From JAWMQL01 sp033283165 (lineage in GTDB: Bacteria; Pseudomonadota; Gammaproteobacteria; Pseudomonadales; Halieaceae): a stretch of DNA of 64,000 nt. Location of the stretch: assembly GCA_033283165.1 (NCBI GenBank), contig JAWMQL010000004.1, positions 62,001 to 126,000 of the forward strand, given 5' to 3'. The notes under the pieces were generated by a model. It did not search any database. It saw only the letters and a program-made list of their open reading frames with translations, and had not been told where the DNA came from. Each line of letters begins with the position of its first letter. The stretch's first letter is position 1. The position numbers and the translations under genes were made by a program. Below are positions 52,847 through 62,456 of the stretch, piece after piece.

Positions 52847-53629
52847 ATGTCCAATTCCCCCGACCAGGCCGGCGCCAGCGGCGACAAGGACCGGCTTATC
52901 CCACGCCACGTGGCCATCATTATGGATGGCAACAATCGCTGGGCCAAGCGCAACGGCCTGCCCGGGCCAGCCGGGCACAGGGCTGGCGTCGAGGCGGTGC
53001 GCGGCGTACTGCGAGCCTGCCGCAACCACGGGGTGGAAGTACTGACCCTGTTTGCTTTCAGTTCTGAAAACTGGGGTCGACCGCTGCCCGAGGTGAGGGC
53101 CCTGCTGGCGCTCCTGTCACGCTACCTGCGCAGTGAGGTGCGCGAGCTGCACAAGGACGGTATCCGCTTGCGTTTCATCGGCGAGCGCGGTCGGTTCAGT
53201 GAACGCCTGCAGCGCCTGATGCGCCAGAGCGAGCGACTGACCGAGCACAACACCGAGGCCACGGTAGTGATTGCGGTGGACTACGGTGGCCAGTGGGACA
53301 TTGCTCGCGCCGCCCGCAAGCTGGCACAACAGGTCGCCGAGGGCAGCCTGGAGGTGGAGCAGATCACCCCGGAATTGATCGACAGGAATGTCGCTATCGC
53401 CGACCTGCCGCGGCCCGACCTCTGTATCCGCACCGGTGGTGACGCGCGGATCAGCAACTTCATGCTGTGGCATTTTGCCTACAGTGAGCTCTATTTCACC
53501 AATACCCTGTGGCCGGATTTTGGCGAACTGGAGTTCGCCCGCGCCCTGGCCGATTACAGCCGGCGAGAGCGCCGCTTCGGCCTGCGAGAGCCAGATGGCC
53601 TGGTGGCCGAGGGCGGCGACCATGCTTAG
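52847..53629 (+). CDS. uppS: Undecaprenyl diphosphate synthase
   Basis: Protein of 260 residues. cis-Prenyltransferase motifs: AIIMDGNNRWAKRNG (catalytic Asp27), FSSENWGRP, and DLCIRTGGDARISNFMLW with YSELYFTNTLWPDF. It builds the C55 lipid carrier used for peptidoglycan and O-antigen. It begins 11 nt after frr and overlaps cdsA by 8 bp. Confidence 0.97.
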   Translation: MSNSPDQAGASGDKDRLIPRHVAIIMDGNNRWAKRNGLPGPAGHRAGVEAVRGVLRACRNHGVEVLTLFAFSSENWGRPLPEVRALLALLSRYLRSEVRELHKDGIRLRFIGERGRFSERLQRLMRQSERLTEHNTEATVVIAVDYGGQWDIARAARKLAQQVAEGSLEVEQITPELIDRNVAIADLPRPDLCIRTGGDARISNFMLWHFAYSELYFTNTLWPDFGELEFARALADYSRRERRFGLREPDGLVAEGGDHA

Positions 53630-54458
53630 GCAGCGCGTCATCACGGCGCTGGTCCTGGCAGCGGTTTTCCTGGCTTCCGTCATGTTCATGCCGCTGCCGT
53701 TCCTGGCGCTCTTTTTCGGCCTGATCGTGCTTGCCGGGGGCTGGGAGTGGTCGCGCCTGGCGGGCTGGGAGTCGAGCGTCGCCCGCTGCCTGTTCCTGGT
53801 GCTGCTGGCATCCTGCCTGGGCCTGCTCTATGTATATTGTGAACTGGCGGCCGATGCCTCCCGGGAGCGGGTGCAACCCTTCCTGGGGCTGGCTTGCCTG
53901 TGGTGGTGTTTCTCGCTGTTGTGGGTGAGGAGCTATCCGGGCAGCGCTGTGTTCTGGAGTACCCGCGCCATGCGCAGCCTGATGGGGTTGTTGATCCTGG
54001 CCCTGGCGTGGCTGGCGGCGGTTTACCTGTTGACCTTCCCCCGGGGTGGACTGCTGGTGGTGATCATGGTCATTATCGTGGCGGCGGCGGATATCGCCGC
54101 CTATTTTACCGGTCGCGCCCTGGGGCGGCACAAACTGGCGCCGGCAGTCAGCCCGGGCAAGACCTGGGAGGGCTTCTGGGGCGGTATGATCGCCTGCGGC
54201 CTGCTTGCCATCGCCCTGTGGTACCTGTTGCCGCTGCAGCAACAGCACGTGAGCCTGGCGGCGGTGGTGGTGGTGACCGTGGCCACCGGTTTTGCCTCGG
54301 TAATTGGTGATCTCAGCGTGAGCATGGTCAAGCGCGAGAGCGGCACCAAGGACTCCGGCTCCCTGTTGCCGGGACACGGAGGTGTCCTGGATCGCCTGGA
54401 CAGCCTGTGCGGCGCGGCGCCGGTGTTTGCGCTGGGCCTGCTGCTGGCGGGCTGGTAG
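53622..54458 (+). CDS. cdsA: Phosphatidate cytidylyltransferase
   Basis: Protein of 278 residues with about eight membrane helices, start ATG 53622 within the uppS end. The CDP-diglyceride synthetase signature is complete: SMVKRESGTKDSGSLLPGHG followed by GVLDRLDSL. It makes CDP-diacylglycerol for phospholipid synthesis in the inner membrane. dxr starts 2 nt after its stop. Confidence 0.96.
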   Translation: MLRQRVITALVLAAVFLASVMFMPLPFLALFFGLIVLAGGWEWSRLAGWESSVARCLFLVLLASCLGLLYVYCELAADASRERVQPFLGLACLWWCFSLLWVRSYPGSAVFWSTRAMRSLMGLLILALAWLAAVYLLTFPRGGLLVVIMVIIVAAADIAAYFTGRALGRHKLAPAVSPGKTWEGFWGGMIACGLLAIALWYLLPLQQQHVSLAAVVVVTVATGFASVIGDLSVSMVKRESGTKDSGSLLPGHGGVLDRLDSLCGAAPVFALGLLLAGW

Positions 54459-54460
54459 TG

Positions 54461-55672
54461 ATGAAATCCACACCGCGACAGGTTTCGGTACTGGGCTCCA
54501 CGGGGTCCATCGGTGTCAGCACCCTGGACGTGCTGGCCCGGCACCCCGACCGGTACCGCGTCTACGGCCTGGCGGCCGATTCGTCTGTGGATACCATGCT
54601 GGCGCAGTGCCTCGGCTTTGAACCGCGCTACGCGGTGATGATGCAGGCACCCGCCGCAGAGGAACTGCGCCGGCGATTACCCGCCGAACTGGGCACGGAG
54701 GTGCTGGCAGGGGAAGCCGGCCTGCAGCAGATCGCCGCGGCCCCCGAAGTCGATGCGGTGATGGCCGCCATCGTGGGCGCCGCCGGCCTGCCCTCGGCCC
54801 TCGCCGCGGCCCGCGCCGGTAAGGTCCTGTTGCTGGCCAACAAGGAGTCGCTGGTCATGGCGGGCCACCTGTTGATGGCGGCTGTGCGGGACTCCGGCGC
54901 GGTCCTGTTGCCCATCGACAGCGAACACAATGCCATCTTCCAGTGCCTGCCGGTGGATGAGCGGGGCAGGACCCACCGCGCCGGTGTCAGCAAGGTGCTG
55001 CTTACCGCTTCCGGCGGGCCTTTTCGCACCTGGCCTGCAGAGCGCCTGGTCGCAGCGACGCCGGACCAGGCCTGTGCCCACCCCAACTGGTCCATGGGGC
55101 GCAAGATTTCCGTGGATTCCGCCAGCCTGATGAACAAGGGCCTGGAATTCATCGAGGCCTGCTGGTTGTTCGACCTGCCCCCGGAGCAGGTCGAGGTCGT
55201 GGTGCATCCCCAGAGTATCGTGCACTCCATGGTTCAGTACCGGGACGGCTCGGTTCTGGCACAGATGGGCAACCCCGACATGCGCACCCCCATAGCCTAC
55301 GGCCTGGGGTGGCCGGAACGGATTGACGCCGGCGTGGAACCCCTGGACCTGGTGGCCAGCGCGCGACTGGATTTCGAGGCGCCGGACGAGGGCCGCTTTC
55401 CCTGCCTGCGCCTGGCGCGGGAGGCGGTGCAGGCTGGCGGCACGGCCATGGCCGTGTGCAATGCCGCCAACGAGGTGGCGGTAGCGGCGTTCCTGGCGGG
55501 CCGGATTCGTTTTACCGACATCCCCTGCCTGATAGAGCACAGCCTGGCGCAGGTGCCAGTGGCTGAACCCGAGAGCCTGGCCGTGGTCGAATCAGCTGAT
55601 GCCCGGGCTCGCGCCGTCGCCCGGGAGTGGTTGGCCGGGCAGGCTGGTGCGCAGGTAGTTACCGGGAGCTGA
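54461..55672 (+). CDS. dxr: 1-deoxy-D-xylulose 5-phosphate reductoisomerase
   Basis: Protein of 403 residues from ATG 54461. NADPH motif VLGSTGSIGVSTLDV, then ANKESLVMAG, PIDSEHNAIFQCL (metal ligands), ASGGPF and GRKISVDSASLMNKGLEFIE. It converts DXP to MEP, the second step of the non-mevalonate isoprenoid route that supplies UppS. It ends 1 nt before rseP. Confidence 0.97.
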   Translation: MKSTPRQVSVLGSTGSIGVSTLDVLARHPDRYRVYGLAADSSVDTMLAQCLGFEPRYAVMMQAPAAEELRRRLPAELGTEVLAGEAGLQQIAAAPEVDAVMAAIVGAAGLPSALAAARAGKVLLLANKESLVMAGHLLMAAVRDSGAVLLPIDSEHNAIFQCLPVDERGRTHRAGVSKVLLTASGGPFRTWPAERLVAATPDQACAHPNWSMGRKISVDSASLMNKGLEFIEACWLFDLPPEQVEVVVHPQSIVHSMVQYRDGSVLAQMGNPDMRTPIAYGLGWPERIDAGVEPLDLVASARLDFEAPDEGRFPCLRLAREAVQAGGTAMAVCNAANEVAVAAFLAGRIRFTDIPCLIEHSLAQVPVAEPESLAVVESADARARAVAREWLAGQAGAQVVTGS

Positions 55673-55673
55673 C

Positions 55674-57029
55674 ATGGACCTGATGTATACCATAGGAATT
55701 ACCCTGGCCACACTGGTGGTGCTGGTGGCAGTGCATGAGTGGGGCCACTTCTGGGTGGCCAGGCGCTGCGGTATCAAGGTGTTGCGGTTCTGTATCGGCT
55801 TCGGTAAACCCCTGTGGAGCTGGCGCGACCGGTGGGGAACCGAATTCAGTGTCGCGGCAATCCCCCTGGGGGGCTACGTCAAGATGCTGGATGAGCGCGA
55901 AGGTGAGGTCAAGCAGGAAGAGCTGCACCTGGCGTTCAACCGCAAGCCGCCGCTGTCGCGGATCGCAGTTGTATCCGCGGGGCCGCTGGCGAATTTTGCC
56001 CTCGCCGTGGTGGCCTACTGGGGGCTGTTCCTGGCCGGCGAAACCGGCTATGCACCGATTATCGGCAAGGTCGAGGCCGGTTCGGTGGCCGACGTGGCGG
56101 GTCTGGAGGTCGGTCAGGAAATTATTGCCATCGATGGTTTTGAGACGCCCACCTGGCAGGCAGTCAGTTTCCGACTGCTGGATCGTATCGGCGATACGGG
56201 AAGCATTCATTTCAGCGTCAGCTACCCCGGCTCGGAAATGGTCTATGAGTCAGAAGGCCACATCGAAATGTGGTTGGCAGACCAGGAGCAGCCGGATCTG
56301 TTCGCCGGTCTCGGGCTCCGCATGTATACCCCCGAGGTGGCGCCGGTGTTCGATGAAATCGTGGCCGGCGGCGCGGCGGAGGCCGCCGGGCTGCGCCCGG
56401 GCGACCTGCTGCTGAGCGCAGACGGACAGCCCATGCCGACCTGGATGGACTGGGTGAACTATGTTCGCGCCCGGCCCGGGCAGCCCCTGGAAATCGAATA
56501 CCAGCGGGACGGGGAACTGCAACGTGCCGTGGTGACTCCGCAGCGGATCACCCAGGAAGACGGGACCGCGATAGGCCGGGTCGGGGTTAGCGTCAAGCTT
56601 CCCGTGATGCCCCCGGAAATGGTCCGGCAATTTTCCCGTGGTCCCGTGGAGGCGCTGGGTGCCAGTCTGCAGCGCACCGGGGAACTGGTGGTTTTTACCC
56701 TGAATTCGATCAAAAAAATGGTCATGGGCCTGATCTCGCCGAAAAACTTGAGCGGCCCTATTACCATTGCTAAAGTGGCGACCGCTTCGGCCAAGTCGGG
56801 GCTGGAGTCCTGGGTCAGCTTTCTCGCCCTGCTCAGCGTCAGTCTCGGGGTGCTGAACCTGCTGCCGATACCGGTGCTGGACGGTGGGCACCTGTTGTTC
56901 TACACCCTGGAACTCTTGGCCGGCCGTCCCATCCCTGAGAAAATACAGGCATTGGGCTACCAGCTGGGCCTGTTCCTGGTGCTGGGGATCATGATGCTGG
57001 CCCTGTACAACGATTTTGCGCGCCTGTAA
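55674..57029 (+). CDS. rseP: RseP site-2 intramembrane metalloprotease
   Basis: Protein of 451 residues. Zinc motif VAVHEWGHFWVARR (HEWGH) in the first helix, tandem PDZ domains (residues ~120-190 and ~215-300) and the third-ligand motif PIPVLDGGHLLFY near the C-terminus. It cleaves RseA to release sigma-E under envelope stress and removes remnant signal peptides. Located directly before bamA, whose folding defects it helps sense. Confidence 0.97.
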   Translation: MDLMYTIGITLATLVVLVAVHEWGHFWVARRCGIKVLRFCIGFGKPLWSWRDRWGTEFSVAAIPLGGYVKMLDEREGEVKQEELHLAFNRKPPLSRIAVVSAGPLANFALAVVAYWGLFLAGETGYAPIIGKVEAGSVADVAGLEVGQEIIAIDGFETPTWQAVSFRLLDRIGDTGSIHFSVSYPGSEMVYESEGHIEMWLADQEQPDLFAGLGLRMYTPEVAPVFDEIVAGGAAEAAGLRPGDLLLSADGQPMPTWMDWVNYVRARPGQPLEIEYQRDGELQRAVVTPQRITQEDGTAIGRVGVSVKLPVMPPEMVRQFSRGPVEALGASLQRTGELVVFTLNSIKKMVMGLISPKNLSGPITIAKVATASAKSGLESWVSFLALLSVSLGVLNLLPIPVLDGGHLLFYTLELLAGRPIPEKIQALGYQLGLFLVLGIMMLALYNDFARL

Positions 57030-57060
57030 CCCGGGCGCGCTTGACTAAGTAGAATTGATA

Positions 57061-59661
57061 ATGCGCTTTTGCAAGTTCCTGCTCATCGCCCTGCTGCTTT
57101 CGGCCCCACTGGCCAGGGCGCAGTCCTTTATCGTCTCGGATATCCGGGTGGAAGGGCTGCAACGAATTTCTCCCGGCAGCGTTTTTGCGGCCATGCCCCT
57201 GGCCGTGGGCGACCTGGTGGACAGCGCGGCCCTGCGGGCGGCGGCGCGCAGCCTGTTCGCCACCGGCAACTTCGACGATATCCAGATTGGCCGCGACGGC
57301 AACGTACTGGTCATCATCGTCGCCGAGCGACCCAGCATCAGCGAGATCAATATTGAGGGCAACAAGGCCATCGAGACCGAGGCGTTGCTGGACGGCCTGA
57401 AAGGCTCCGGCCTGGCGGTAGGCCAGGTATTCCAGCGTTCCACGCTGGAAGGCATGCAGATGGAGTTGCAGCGACAGTATGTGCAGCAGGGGCGGTACGA
57501 TGCCAAGATTGAAACCGAGGTGCTGCCGGAACCGCGCAACCGGGTGTCTATCAATATCGACGTCGACGAGGGCACCACTGCGGCCATCAAGCATATCAAT
57601 GTGGTGGGCAACGAGGTGTTCTCCGACGAGGAACTCACCGACCTGTTCACCCTCAAGACCACCGGCTGGTTGTCCTTTTTCAGCAATGACGACAAGTATT
57701 CCCGGGAAAAACTCACCGGCGACCTGGAAACCCTGACTTCCTACTACATGGACCGGGGATACCTGCAGTTCAGTATCGACTCCACCCAGGTATCGGTTTC
57801 GCCCAACAAGCGCGAGGTCTTTATCACCGCGAATGTGACCGAGGGCGACAAGTTTACGGTCAGTTCGGTCGACCTGTCCGGCGATCTGGTCCTGCCGGAA
57901 TCGGACCTGCGTCGCTTCCTGCTGGTGGCCGAGGGCCAGACCTTCTCCCAGCAGATGGTCACTGCCACCGAGGAATACCTGACCCGCAGGCTGGGCAACG
58001 AGGGCTATAACTTTGCCAAGGTCAGTGGCATTCCCGAGCTGGACGAGGAAGCGAACACGGTCGGTCTCAAGTTCTTCGTGGACCCCGGCAAGCGCACCTA
58101 CGTGCGCCGTATAAGCTTCAAGGGCAACCAGAAAACCGCCGACGAGGTCCTGCGACGGGAGATGCGCCAGATGGAGAGCGCCCCGGCTTCTGCCGCCTCT
58201 ATCGAGCAATCCCGGGTGCGGCTGGAAAGGCTGGGCTATTTCAGCAAGGCCACCGTGGAAACTACCGAGGTCGCCGGCCACGATGACCTGATAGACGTGC
58301 AGTTCGAGGTAGAGGAACAGTCCTCGGGCAGTATCGGGGCCAGCTTCGGTTACGCCCAGGACGCCGGCCTGATACTCGGTCTCAACCTGCAGCAGGACAA
58401 CTTCCTGGGCAGCGGCAAGCGCGTGGGAATCGCGCTCAACTCGTCCCGGTACCAGGATCTGTACAACTTCAGCTACACCAATCCTTATTTTACGGAGGAC
58501 GGTGTCAGCCGCGGATTCAATATTTTCTATCGTTCAACAGACCTGTCCGAGGTGAACGTGGCCAGTTACACCACGGACACGCTGGGTGGCGCCATCAACT
58601 TCGGCTATCCCATCAAGGAGACCGAACGCCTGGGGTTCAGCTTCGGCATCTCCCAGACGGATATCACAGCCGGTCGCTTCGCAGTCAAGGAAATCAAGTC
58701 CAGTCCGCGCCTGGAAGAGGGGGTCAATTTCTACTACCTGGATAACTCGCTGGGTGACGGCACCTACTTCGATGAGGAGGTGCTGGAGCGGGTGGAAAAT
58801 CTGCCGGACAGCGCCCTGACATCACCCGGCGATCCCGGCTTCCTGGATGTCAACGGCGACGAGTTCCTGAACTGGACCATCACCAGCAGCTGGTCGCAGT
58901 CCACCCTGAACCGCGGTCGCCTGGCCACTCGCGGCTCCGCCCAGTCGGTGTCGCTGGAAGTGTCCATGCCCGGCTCTGACCTGGAATTCTACAAGCTGAA
59001 CTACCGTGGCGAGATATTTTTCCCCATCGCCAATGAGTGGACCCTGCGCCTGCGGACCGAGCTGGGCTACGGTGACGGTTACGGGCAGAATGACCTGTTG
59101 CCCTTTTACGAGCACTTCTTTTCCGGTGGCTTCGGCTCCGTGCGCGGCTATGAAAGCAATACACTGGGCCCGCGCAGTACCCCGGCGGAGCTTTATACCG
59201 TAGGCCAGCCGGTGACCGAGATCGACGACGATGGTAACCCGGTGCAGGTCGGCGGGCCGCGCGGCGATGCCTTCGGTTACCTGCGCAACCGCAACGCCGA
59301 CGGCAGCCCGGGCAAGCTGGATTTCAGTACTGCCCAGAGGCGCCGCGCGGATCCTTTCGGCGGCAATGTACTCATCGAGGGCAGTGCCGAGATGCTGTTT
59401 CCCCTGCCGTTCATCAAGGACCGGAGCAAGCTTCGTTCGGCCTTTTTCCTGGATGCCGGAAACGTATTCAACACCAATTGCCGCGCCGCGCAGATCAACT
59501 GTTTTGACGTGGATTTCGACGAAATCCGCTACTCCTTTGGCGTGGGGGTGACCTGGATTACCGGTTTTGGCCCGATGACATTCAGCCTGGCCAAGCCGCT
59601 GAACGCCGGCCCGGATGATCGGGAGGAAGCATTCCAGTTCACCCTCGGTCGAGGATTCTGA
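57061..59661 (+). CDS. bamA: Outer membrane protein assembly factor BamA
   Basis: Protein of 866 residues from ATG 57061 (TTG at 57055 is a spurious earlier start). Signal peptide cleaved near ARAQS, five POTRA domains (to about residue 420), then a 16-strand barrel with the conserved loop-6 FGSVRGYESN and a C-terminal Phe (TLGRGF). Barrel loops near residues ~560-620 and ~730-780 are long and acidic. It inserts beta-barrel proteins into the outer membrane, with BamC (encoded at 27.4 kb) as a partner. Confidence 0.97.
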   Translation: MRFCKFLLIALLLSAPLARAQSFIVSDIRVEGLQRISPGSVFAAMPLAVGDLVDSAALRAAARSLFATGNFDDIQIGRDGNVLVIIVAERPSISEINIEGNKAIETEALLDGLKGSGLAVGQVFQRSTLEGMQMELQRQYVQQGRYDAKIETEVLPEPRNRVSINIDVDEGTTAAIKHINVVGNEVFSDEELTDLFTLKTTGWLSFFSNDDKYSREKLTGDLETLTSYYMDRGYLQFSIDSTQVSVSPNKREVFITANVTEGDKFTVSSVDLSGDLVLPESDLRRFLLVAEGQTFSQQMVTATEEYLTRRLGNEGYNFAKVSGIPELDEEANTVGLKFFVDPGKRTYVRRISFKGNQKTADEVLRREMRQMESAPASAASIEQSRVRLERLGYFSKATVETTEVAGHDDLIDVQFEVEEQSSGSIGASFGYAQDAGLILGLNLQQDNFLGSGKRVGIALNSSRYQDLYNFSYTNPYFTEDGVSRGFNIFYRSTDLSEVNVASYTTDTLGGAINFGYPIKETERLGFSFGISQTDITAGRFAVKEIKSSPRLEEGVNFYYLDNSLGDGTYFDEEVLERVENLPDSALTSPGDPGFLDVNGDEFLNWTITSSWSQSTLNRGRLATRGSAQSVSLEVSMPGSDLEFYKLNYRGEIFFPIANEWTLRLRTELGYGDGYGQNDLLPFYEHFFSGGFGSVRGYESNTLGPRSTPAELYTVGQPVTEIDDDGNPVQVGGPRGDAFGYLRNRNADGSPGKLDFSTAQRRRADPFGGNVLIEGSAEMLFPLPFIKDRSKLRSAFFLDAGNVFNTNCRAAQINCFDVDFDEIRYSFGVGVTWITGFGPMTFSLAKPLNAGPDDREEAFQFTLGRGF

Positions 59662-59687
59662 TTTTTTTAACGAGTATGGAGATAACC

Positions 59688-60206
59688 GTGTCTAAAGTTG
59701 TAAGAGCTACCCTGGTTGCGATCGCACTGTGCCTGCCCATGGCCGGTTGGGCCCAGGGCAAGATTGCCGTGGTTGACCTGCAGGAGGCGATCCTGCAGAC
59801 CGACCTGGCCCAAAAGCGCATGGCGGAAGCCCGGAACGAAGAAGATTACAAGGCGGACAAGGCCGAGTTCGACCGACTCAAGAAAGAGTTCGACGAACTG
59901 GTCAAGAGCTTCCAGAAAGATGCCGCAGTGATGAGCCAGGAACAACAGCTCGCGGCGCGCAAGAAGCTGCAGAGCAAGCAGGCTGATCTGGAACACGTGA
60001 CCGGCAAGCTGCGCCAGGCCGAGCAGGTCGCCGGCCAGGCCCTGTTGCAGGAAATGTCGCCGCTGGTGGAGGAGGTACTGCGAGAGCTGGTCGCCACCGA
60101 GGGAATCGGTCTCCTGCTGCAGCGCGGATCCGTCATCCACGCGGATGCGGGCTACAGCATCACGGCCAAGGTCACCGACAAGCTGAACCAGCAAGCGACG
60201 GAGTAA
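59688..60206 (+). CDS. skp: Periplasmic chaperone Skp/OmpH
   Basis: Protein of 172 residues from GTG 59688, which has TGGAGA at 6-nt spacing; an ATG at 59676 would add four residues and has a poor ribosome site. Signal peptide ends near GWAQ. The mature protein starts KIAVVDLQEAILQTDLAQKRM, then a long coiled coil (residues ~45-115) forming the tentacles of the Skp trimer. It guards unfolded outer membrane proteins on their way to BamA. Confidence 0.94.
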   Translation: MSKVVRATLVAIALCLPMAGWAQGKIAVVDLQEAILQTDLAQKRMAEARNEEDYKADKAEFDRLKKEFDELVKSFQKDAAVMSQEQQLAARKKLQSKQADLEHVTGKLRQAEQVAGQALLQEMSPLVEEVLRELVATEGIGLLLQRGSVIHADAGYSITAKVTDKLNQQATE

Positions 60207-60213
60207 GGGCCAG

Positions 60214-61227
60214 GTGTACACGCTCGGGGAACTGGCGCAACGGCTGCAACTGGCCGTTGTCGGTGACCCCGGGCGGCGCATTACAGGGCTCGCCACCCTC
60301 GCTTCCGCCGGACCCGGAGAACTGAGCTTCCTGGCCAATCGGAAATATGTCGGCCAACTGGCGGGCACCCGGGCAGCCGCGGTGATCCTGCATCCCGACC
60401 TGGCAGAGCAGTGTCCGGTGGACAGCCTGCTGGCGGAAGATCCCTATCTCGCCTTTGCCCGCCTGACCCGTCTGTTCGACACGGCGCCGCAGCCGGAGCG
60501 CGGTATCCATGCCAGCGCCGTGGTATCGGCAGACGCGTTTGTCGAAGACAGTGTCTGTATTGGTCCCAACGCGGTGGTGGAGGACGGCGCGAGGCTCGCT
60601 GCCGGCGTGATCCTCGGCGCCAACGTCTATGTCGGCAAGGGCAGCACCGTGGGCGAGGGCAGTCGCATCCACCCGGGAGCCGTGCTCTATCACGATGTCC
60701 ATCTGGGCCGGCACTGCGTGGTGCACAGCCAGACAGTACTGGGCGCGGATGGTTTCGGGTTTGCGGCCACCAGCCAGGGATGGGAGAAAATCTGTCAGCT
60801 GGGCGGCGTGCGGATCGGAGACCGGGTAGAGATAGGCGCCTGTACCACCATAGACCGGGGGGCACTGGACGACACGCTCATCGCCGACGGGGTAATTATC
60901 GATAACCTGGTGCAGATCGCGCACAACTGCCGCATCGGCAAAAATACCGCGATAGCCGGTTGCACCGGTTTAGCCGGAAGCACCATCATAGGTGAGAATT
61001 GTACCCTGGCTGGCGGCGTTGGCGTGGTGGGCCACGTGGAGATTTGTGACAATGTCCACGTCACCGGTATGACCATGGTGACCAAGTCGATCACGGAGCC
61101 CGGTTCCTATTCTTCGGGAACTCCCATGTCGGCTACCCGCGACTGGAAACGAAACGCGGTGCGGTTCGCCCAATTGGACTCGATCCAGCGGCGGCTGGCC
61201 CGTATCGAGAAAGCACAGGATTCATGA
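60214..61227 (+). CDS. lpxD: UDP-3-O-(3-hydroxyacyl)glucosamine N-acyltransferase
   Basis: Protein of 337 residues from GTG 60214. N-terminal uridine-binding domain (YTLGELAQRLQLAVVGD), left-handed beta-helix hexapeptides (IHASAVVSADAFVEDSVCIG onwards) with the catalytic His in IAHNCRIGKN, and a C-terminal helix. Third step of lipid A synthesis. Begins 7 nt after skp. Confidence 0.96.
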   Translation: MYTLGELAQRLQLAVVGDPGRRITGLATLASAGPGELSFLANRKYVGQLAGTRAAAVILHPDLAEQCPVDSLLAEDPYLAFARLTRLFDTAPQPERGIHASAVVSADAFVEDSVCIGPNAVVEDGARLAAGVILGANVYVGKGSTVGEGSRIHPGAVLYHDVHLGRHCVVHSQTVLGADGFGFAATSQGWEKICQLGGVRIGDRVEIGACTTIDRGALDDTLIADGVIIDNLVQIAHNCRIGKNTAIAGCTGLAGSTIIGENCTLAGGVGVVGHVEICDNVHVTGMTMVTKSITEPGSYSSGTPMSATRDWKRNAVRFAQLDSIQRRLARIEKAQDS

Positions 61228-61246
61228 GTGTAAGGAGTTCCGGTCC

Positions 61247-61678
61247 ATGATGGACGTCAACGAGATTCGAAAATACCTGCCGCATCGCTACCCGTTCCTG
61301 CTGGTAGACCGGGTGGTGGAGCTGAACCTGGGTGAGTCGATCGTCGCCTACAAGAACCTGACTATCAACGAGCCGTACTTTAACGGTCATTTCCCTGAAA
61401 AGCCCGTGTTTCCAGGCGTGTTGCTGGTTGAGGCAATGGCCCAGGCGGCAGGTATCCTCGGTTTCAGGAGCATGAACAAGACCCCCGAGGACGGTTCCAT
61501 GTACTATTTCGTGGGCGCCGATAACCTGCGCTTCAAGCGGCCCTGTATCCCGGGGGATCAGGTCATGCTGCGGGCGCGTATTCTCGGTGACCGGCGCGGC
61601 ATATGGAAATTCGAGGTCAGTTCTGACGTGGATGGCGAACGCTGCGCCTCGGCCACGATCCTGTGCGCTGACCGCTAA
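61247..61678 (+). CDS. fabZ: (3R)-hydroxyacyl-ACP dehydratase FabZ
   Basis: Protein of 143 residues from ATG 61247, preceded by AAGGAG. Hot-dog fold with LPHRYPFLLVDRV, the catalytic His in NGHFPEKPVFPGVL and Glu in VLLVEAMAQAAGI. It dehydrates 3-hydroxyacyl-ACP in fatty acid elongation and competes with LpxA for the same intermediate, which fits its place between lpxD and lpxA. Confidence 0.97.
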   Translation: MMDVNEIRKYLPHRYPFLLVDRVVELNLGESIVAYKNLTINEPYFNGHFPEKPVFPGVLLVEAMAQAAGILGFRSMNKTPEDGSMYYFVGADNLRFKRPCIPGDQVMLRARILGDRRGIWKFEVSSDVDGERCASATILCADR

Positions 61679-61685
61679 GTCCCGG

Positions 61686-62456
61686 ATGATTCACGAGCAG
61701 GCCATCGTCGACCCTTCCGCCCGGTTGGCGGAAGATGTGGTGGTCGGTCCCTGGTCCCTGATAGGTCCGGATGTGGAGATCGGGCCCGGCACCGTGGTCG
61801 AGTCCCACTGCGTGATCAAGGGGCCGACGGTGATCGGCGCCAATAACCATATCTACCAGTTTTCTACCGTTGGCGAAGCAACGCCGGATCTCAAGTACCG
61901 CGACGAACCCACCCGCCTGACCATCGGCGACAACAATGTCATTCGCGAGAATGTCACCATTCACCGCGGTACGGTACAGGACCGCGCCGAGACCATCATA
62001 GGCAATGACAACCTGCTCATGGCTTATGTTCATATCGGTCACGACAGCGTGATCGGGAACCACACTATCCTGGTTAACAACGCCGCACTGGCGGGACACG
62101 TGGTGGTGGGCGACTGGGCGATTCTCAGCGGTTATACCCTGGTTCACCAGTTCTGCCGGATTGGCCCCCACAGCTTCAGCGGTATGGGCACCGCCATTGG
62201 CAAGGACGTGCCGGCCTACGTTACGGTGTCGGGATCACCGGCTGAGGCCAAGACCATCAACACCGAGGGATTGCGCCGGCGTGGTTTTTCCGCCGAGGCC
62301 ATCGGTAATATTCGCCGCGCGTTCAAGATACTCTACCGCCAGGGGCTGACCCTCGATCTCGCCCTGCAGCGCCTCGAGCAGATGCTGAGCGACACCCCGG
62401 AAGTGCAGGTCCTGATCGATTCGATTCGCGCTTCAGAGCGCGGTATCGTCCGCTAG
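61686..62456 (+). CDS. lpxA: UDP-N-acetylglucosamine O-acyltransferase
   Basis: Protein of 256 residues from ATG 61686. Left-handed beta-helix with MIHEQAIVDPSARLAEDVVV, catalytic His in LMAYVHIGHDSVIGNH, and a helical C-terminal domain (LRRRGFSAEAIGNIRRAFKI). First committed step of lipid A synthesis. Its stop overlaps the lpxB start by one base. Confidence 0.97.
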   Translation: MIHEQAIVDPSARLAEDVVVGPWSLIGPDVEIGPGTVVESHCVIKGPTVIGANNHIYQFSTVGEATPDLKYRDEPTRLTIGDNNVIRENVTIHRGTVQDRAETIIGNDNLLMAYVHIGHDSVIGNHTILVNNAALAGHVVVGDWAILSGYTLVHQFCRIGPHSFSGMGTAIGKDVPAYVTVSGSPAEAKTINTEGLRRRGFSAEAIGNIRRAFKILYRQGLTLDLALQRLEQMLSDTPEVQVLIDSIRASERGIVR